A stretch of DNA of 64,000 nt from Gymnothorax reevesii (taxonomy: Eukaryota; Chordata; Actinopteri; Anguilliformes; Muraenidae): assembly GCA_029721435.1 (NCBI GenBank), contig CM056574.1, forward strand, positions 71,653,501 through 71,717,500. Direction: 5' to 3'. The position numbers and the translations under genes are program-made. This document shows positions 60,001 through 64,000 of this stretch, one piece after another. The notes beneath the pieces are model-generated. The model did not search any database, had not been told where the DNA came from, and saw only the letters and a program-made list of their open reading frames with translations. Every line of letters starts with the position of its first letter. The stretch's first letter is position 1.

Positions 60001-63000
60001 CCCAGACCACCATAGCAACCGCCTAGCAACCACCCAGAACACCATAGCAACTGCCTAGCAACCACCAAGAACACCATAGCAACTGCCTGATAACCACCCA
60101 GAACACCATAGCAAGTGCCAAGCAATGCCCTTGCAACCACACAGAACACCATAGCAACTGCCTAGCAACTCCCTTGCAACCACCCAGAACACCATCGCAA
60201 CCGCCTAGCAAAGCCCTAGCAACCACCCAGAACAGCATAGCAACTGCCTAGCAACAACATAGCTACCACCCAGAACACCAAAGCAACCGCCTAGCAACGC
60301 CCAAGAAACCACCAAGAACAGCATAGCAACCGCCAAGCAACCACCCAGAACACCATAGCAACTGCCTAGCAACACCCTAGCAACCACCCAGAACACCATA
60401 ACAACTGCCTAGCAACGCCCTAGCAACCACCAAGAACACCATAGCAACTGCCTAGCAACGCCCTAGCTACCCCCAAGAACACTATAGCAACCGCCAAGCA
60501 ACCACCCAGAACACCATAGCAAGTGCCTAGCAGCGCCCTTGCAACCACCCAGAACACCAGAGCAAACGCCTAGCAACGCCCTAGTAAACACCCAGAACAC
60601 CATAGCAACTGCTTAGCAACGCCCTAGCAACCACCCAAAATACAATAGCAACCACCTAGCAACTACCCAGAACACCAACGCAACTGCCTAGCGACGCCCT
60701 AACAACCACCCAGAACACCATAGCAACCGCCTAGCAACGCCCGAGTAACCACCCAGAGCACCATAGCAACCACCTAGCAACGCCCTAGCAAAAACCCAGA
60801 ACACCATAGCAACAGCCTAGCAACGCCCTAACAACCACCTAGAACACGATAGCAACCGCCTAGCAACGCCCTAACAACTACCAAGAACACCACAGCAACC
60901 GGCCAACAACCACCCAGAACAACATAGCAACTGCCTAGCAATGCCCTTGCAACCACCCAAAGCAGCATAGCAACCGCCAAGCAACGCCCTAGCAACCACC
61001 CAGAACACCATAGCAACTGCTTAGCAACGCCCTAGCAACCACCCAGAACACCATAGCAACCGCCAAGCAACCACCCGGAACACCATAGCAACTGCCTTAA
61101 AAAAAACCTAGCAACCACCTAGGACACCATACCAACCGCCTGATAACCACCCAGAACACCATAGCAACTGCCAAGCAACCACCCGGAACACCATAGCAAC
61201 TGCCTAAAAAAACCTAGCAACCACCAGGAACACCATAGCAACCACCTAGCAACGGCCTAACAACCACCCAGAACACCATAGCAACCACCTGGCAACGCCC
61301 TAGCAACCACCCAGAACACCATAGCACCTGCCAAGCAACGGCCTAGCAACCACCCAGAACACCATAGCAACCGCCTAGCAACCACCCAGAAAAATATAGC
61401 AACTGCCTAGCAACGCCCTAGCAACCACTCAGAACACCATAGCAACTGCCTGGCAACGCCCTAGCAACCACCCCGAACACCATAGCAACCACCTAGAACC
61501 TCCTTAGTAACCACCCAGAACACTATAGCAACCACCTTACAATGCTCTAACAATCACTCAAAACACCATAGCAACTGCCTAACAATGCCCTTCCAACCAC
61601 CCAGAACACCATATCAACCGCCTAGCAAAGTCCTAGCAACCACCCAGAACACCATAGCAACTGCTTAGCAACGCCCTAGCAACCACCCAGAACACCATAG
61701 CAACTGCCTAGCAAACACCCAGAATACAATAGCAACTGCCAAGCAATGCCCTAGCTATCACCCAGAACACAAAAGCAACCGCCTAGCAACGCCCTAGAGA
61801 CCACCAAAAACACCAACGTAACCACCTAGCAACCACCCAGAACACCAAAGCAACTGCCTTGCAACACCCTAGCAACAACCCAGAACACCATGGCAACCGC
61901 CTGGCATTGCCTAAGCAACCACCAAGAACACCATAGTAACCACCAAGCAACCACCCAGAACACCATAGCAAGTGCCAAGAAACGCTCTTGCAACCACCCA
62001 GAACACCATAGCAACTGCTTAGCAACGCCCTAGCAACCACCAGGAACACCATAGCAACCGCCTAGCAACCACCCAGAACACCAAAGCAACTGCCTAGCAA
62101 CACCCTAGCAACCACCCAGAACACCATAGCAACCGACTAGCAATGCCTAAGCAACCACCAAGAACACCATAGCTACCATCAACCAACCACCCAGAACACC
62201 ATAGCAAGTGCCAAGCAACGCCCTTGCAACCACCCAGAACACCATAGCAACTGCATAGCAACGCCCTAGCAACCACCCAGAACACCATAAAAACTGCTGA
62301 GCAAGGCCCAAGCAACCACCCAGAACACCATAGCGACCGCCAAGCAACCACCCAGAACACCATAACAAGGGCCTAGCATCGCCCTAGCAACCACCAAGAA
62401 CTCCAGAGCAACCGCCGTATAACCATCCAGAACACCATAGCAAGTGCCTAGCAACGCCCTTGCAACCACCCAGAACACCATAGCAACCGCCTAGCAACGC
62501 CCTAGCAACCACCCAGAACACCATAGCAACTGCTTAGTAACGCCCTATAAACCACCCAGAACACCATAGCAACTGCCTAGCAACCACCAAGAAAACCATA
62601 GCAACTGCCTAGCAATGCCATTGCAACAACCCAGACCACCAAAGCAACTGCTTAGCACTGCCTAGAAACCACCCAGAACACCAAAGCAACCCCCTATCAA
62701 CCACCCAGAACACCATAGCAACTGCCTAGCAACGCCCGAGCAACCACCCAGAACACCATAGCAACTGCTTAGCAACGCCCTAGCAACCACCCAGAACACC
62801 ATAGCAACCGCCTAGCAACCACCCAGAGCACCATAGCAACCACCTAGCAACGCCCTAGCAACCACCCACAACACCATAGCAACTGCCTAGCAACGCCCTA
62901 GCAAACACCCAGAACACGATAACAACCCCCCAGCAACGCCCTAACAACCACCAAGAACACCATAGCAACTGCCTAGCAACACCCTAAAAACCACATAGAA

Positions 63001-64000
63001 CACCATAGCAACCGCCAAGCAACACACTAGAAACCACCCAAAACACATAGCAACCGCCTACCAAGGCCCTAGCAACCACTCAGAACACCATAGCAACTGC
63101 CTAGCAACGCCCTAGCAACCACCCCGAACACCATAGCAACCACCTAGCAACTCCTTAACAACCACCCAGAACACTATAGCAACTGCCAAGCAATGCCCTA
63201 GCAACCACCCAGAACACCATAGCAACCGCTTAGCAATGGCCTAGAACCCACCAAGAACACCATAGCAACCACGTACCACCTCCTTAGCACTCACCCAGAA
63301 CACGATCCCAACCACCTAACAATGCTCTAACAATCACTCAGAACACCATAGAAACTGCGTTGCAACGCCCTAGCAACCACCCAGAACACTATAGCAACTG
63401 CCTAGCAACGCCCTAGCAACCACCCAGAACACCATAGCAACTGCCTAGCAACGCCCTAGCAACCACCCTGAACACCATAGCAACCACCTAGCAATGCCCT
63501 AGCAACCACCAAGAACACCATAGCAACCGTCTAGTAACCACCAAGAACACCATAACAAGTGCCTAGCAACGCCCGAGCAACCACCAAGAACTCCATAGCA
63601 ACCGCCGGATAACCATCCAGAACACCATAGCAAGTGCCTAGCAACGCCCTTGCAACCACCCAGAACACCATAGCAACCGCCTAGCAACGCCCTAGCAACC
63701 ACCCAGAACACCATAGCAACTGCTTAGTAACGCCCTATAAACCACCCAGAACACCATAGCAACTGCCTAGCAACCACCAAGAAAACCATAGCAACTGCCT
63801 AGCAACGCCATTGCAACAACCCAGAACACCATAGCAACTGCCTAGCAACGCCCTAGCAACCACCCAGAACACCATAGCAACCCCCTATCAACCAACCAGA
63901 ACACCATAGCAACTGCCTAGCAACGCCTTAGCTACCATCCAGAATACCATAGCAACTGCCTTGCAACGCCTTAGCAACCACCTAGATCACCATAGCAAAC
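57006..64000 (+). repeat. Unit G minisatellite array (continues past the window)
   Basis: At least 7.0 kb of 32/43-bp monomers, with more variant words than in A-D (CAACTCCTTAG, CTAACAATGCTCTAACAATCACTC, AGCAAGTGCC). Block duplication is visible: the words TATCTAACAATGCTCTAAC occur twice near 59140 and 59223, and a block near 62390-62640 recurs near 63590-63830. The tail is not reached. Reverse-strand frames of 60-96 codons are repeat artefacts. Confidence 0.92.

Larger units (their letters stand above)
30609..64000 (+). repeat. Macrosatellite unit G (split by a 25.6-kb insertion, open at window end)
   Basis: The leader starts at 30609, is interrupted after GCTGTAA (30658), and continues at 56300 with TAAGACTACAATCTGG. 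The C/T tract (56336-56929), junction and array (57006 to the window end) then follow. The tail lies outside the window. Confidence 0.88.

Overview
The window is repeat-dense vertebrate DNA, most likely from a teleost fish and possibly a cyprinid. I see no bacterial gene organisation and no intact protein-coding gene. It holds large minisatellites, CCTT/CTTT tracts, several families of cut-and-paste transposons and one decayed Ty3/gypsy retrotransposon. The species guess rests on the look of the transposon families, not on a search.

Layout. The whole window is a head-to-tail series of one macrosatellite unit, called A to G here: A 1-5190, B 5191-8393, C 8394-12111, D 12112-22142, E 22143-29336, F 29337-30608, and G 30609 to beyond the window end. 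Each unit has the same order of parts. First comes a leader of about 85 bp, then a polypyrimidine tract of about 570 bp, a junction of about 80 bp, a minisatellite array of 0.4 to more than 7 kb, and an AT-rich tail of about 650 bp. The array is built from 10-11 bp words (CAACCACCCAG, AACACCATAG, CAACYGCCTAG, CAACGCCCTAG). Unit length differences come mostly from the array and from inserted elements.

Inserted elements. Unit D carries a 942-bp foldback element in its tail (21142-22083). Unit E carries a three-deep nest: a hAT-type element (23317-27233) holds a second hAT-type element (24877-26178), which holds a Tc1/mariner-type deletion derivative (25211-25754). Unit G is split in its leader by a 25.6-kb nest. 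The outer element has a TAA duplication, as PIF/Harbinger elements do (30659-56299). Inside it, in order, lie hAT-type elements at 32084-55938 and 32482-55576, then a Ty3/gypsy provirus-like retrotransposon on the minus strand (32587-55206). The gypsy 3' LTR is split by an 8.2-kb CACTA-like element (32744-40959) that itself contains a TTAA foldback. The gypsy 5' LTR is split by a 6.3-kb element built of about seven 0.91-kb tandem repeats (48338-54652). Most boundaries were read from terminal inverted repeats plus target-site duplications, and several were checked against an uninterrupted copy of the site in this window.

Genes. The only recognisable proteins are gypsy Gag and Pol (protease, reverse transcriptase, RNase H, integrase). 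They are broken by seven in-frame stops, at least two frameshifts and a missing protease catalytic aspartate. The CACTA-like element carries four exon-like segments with good splice signals that may be a captured transcript. All other open frames look like by-products of low-complexity or repeated DNA.
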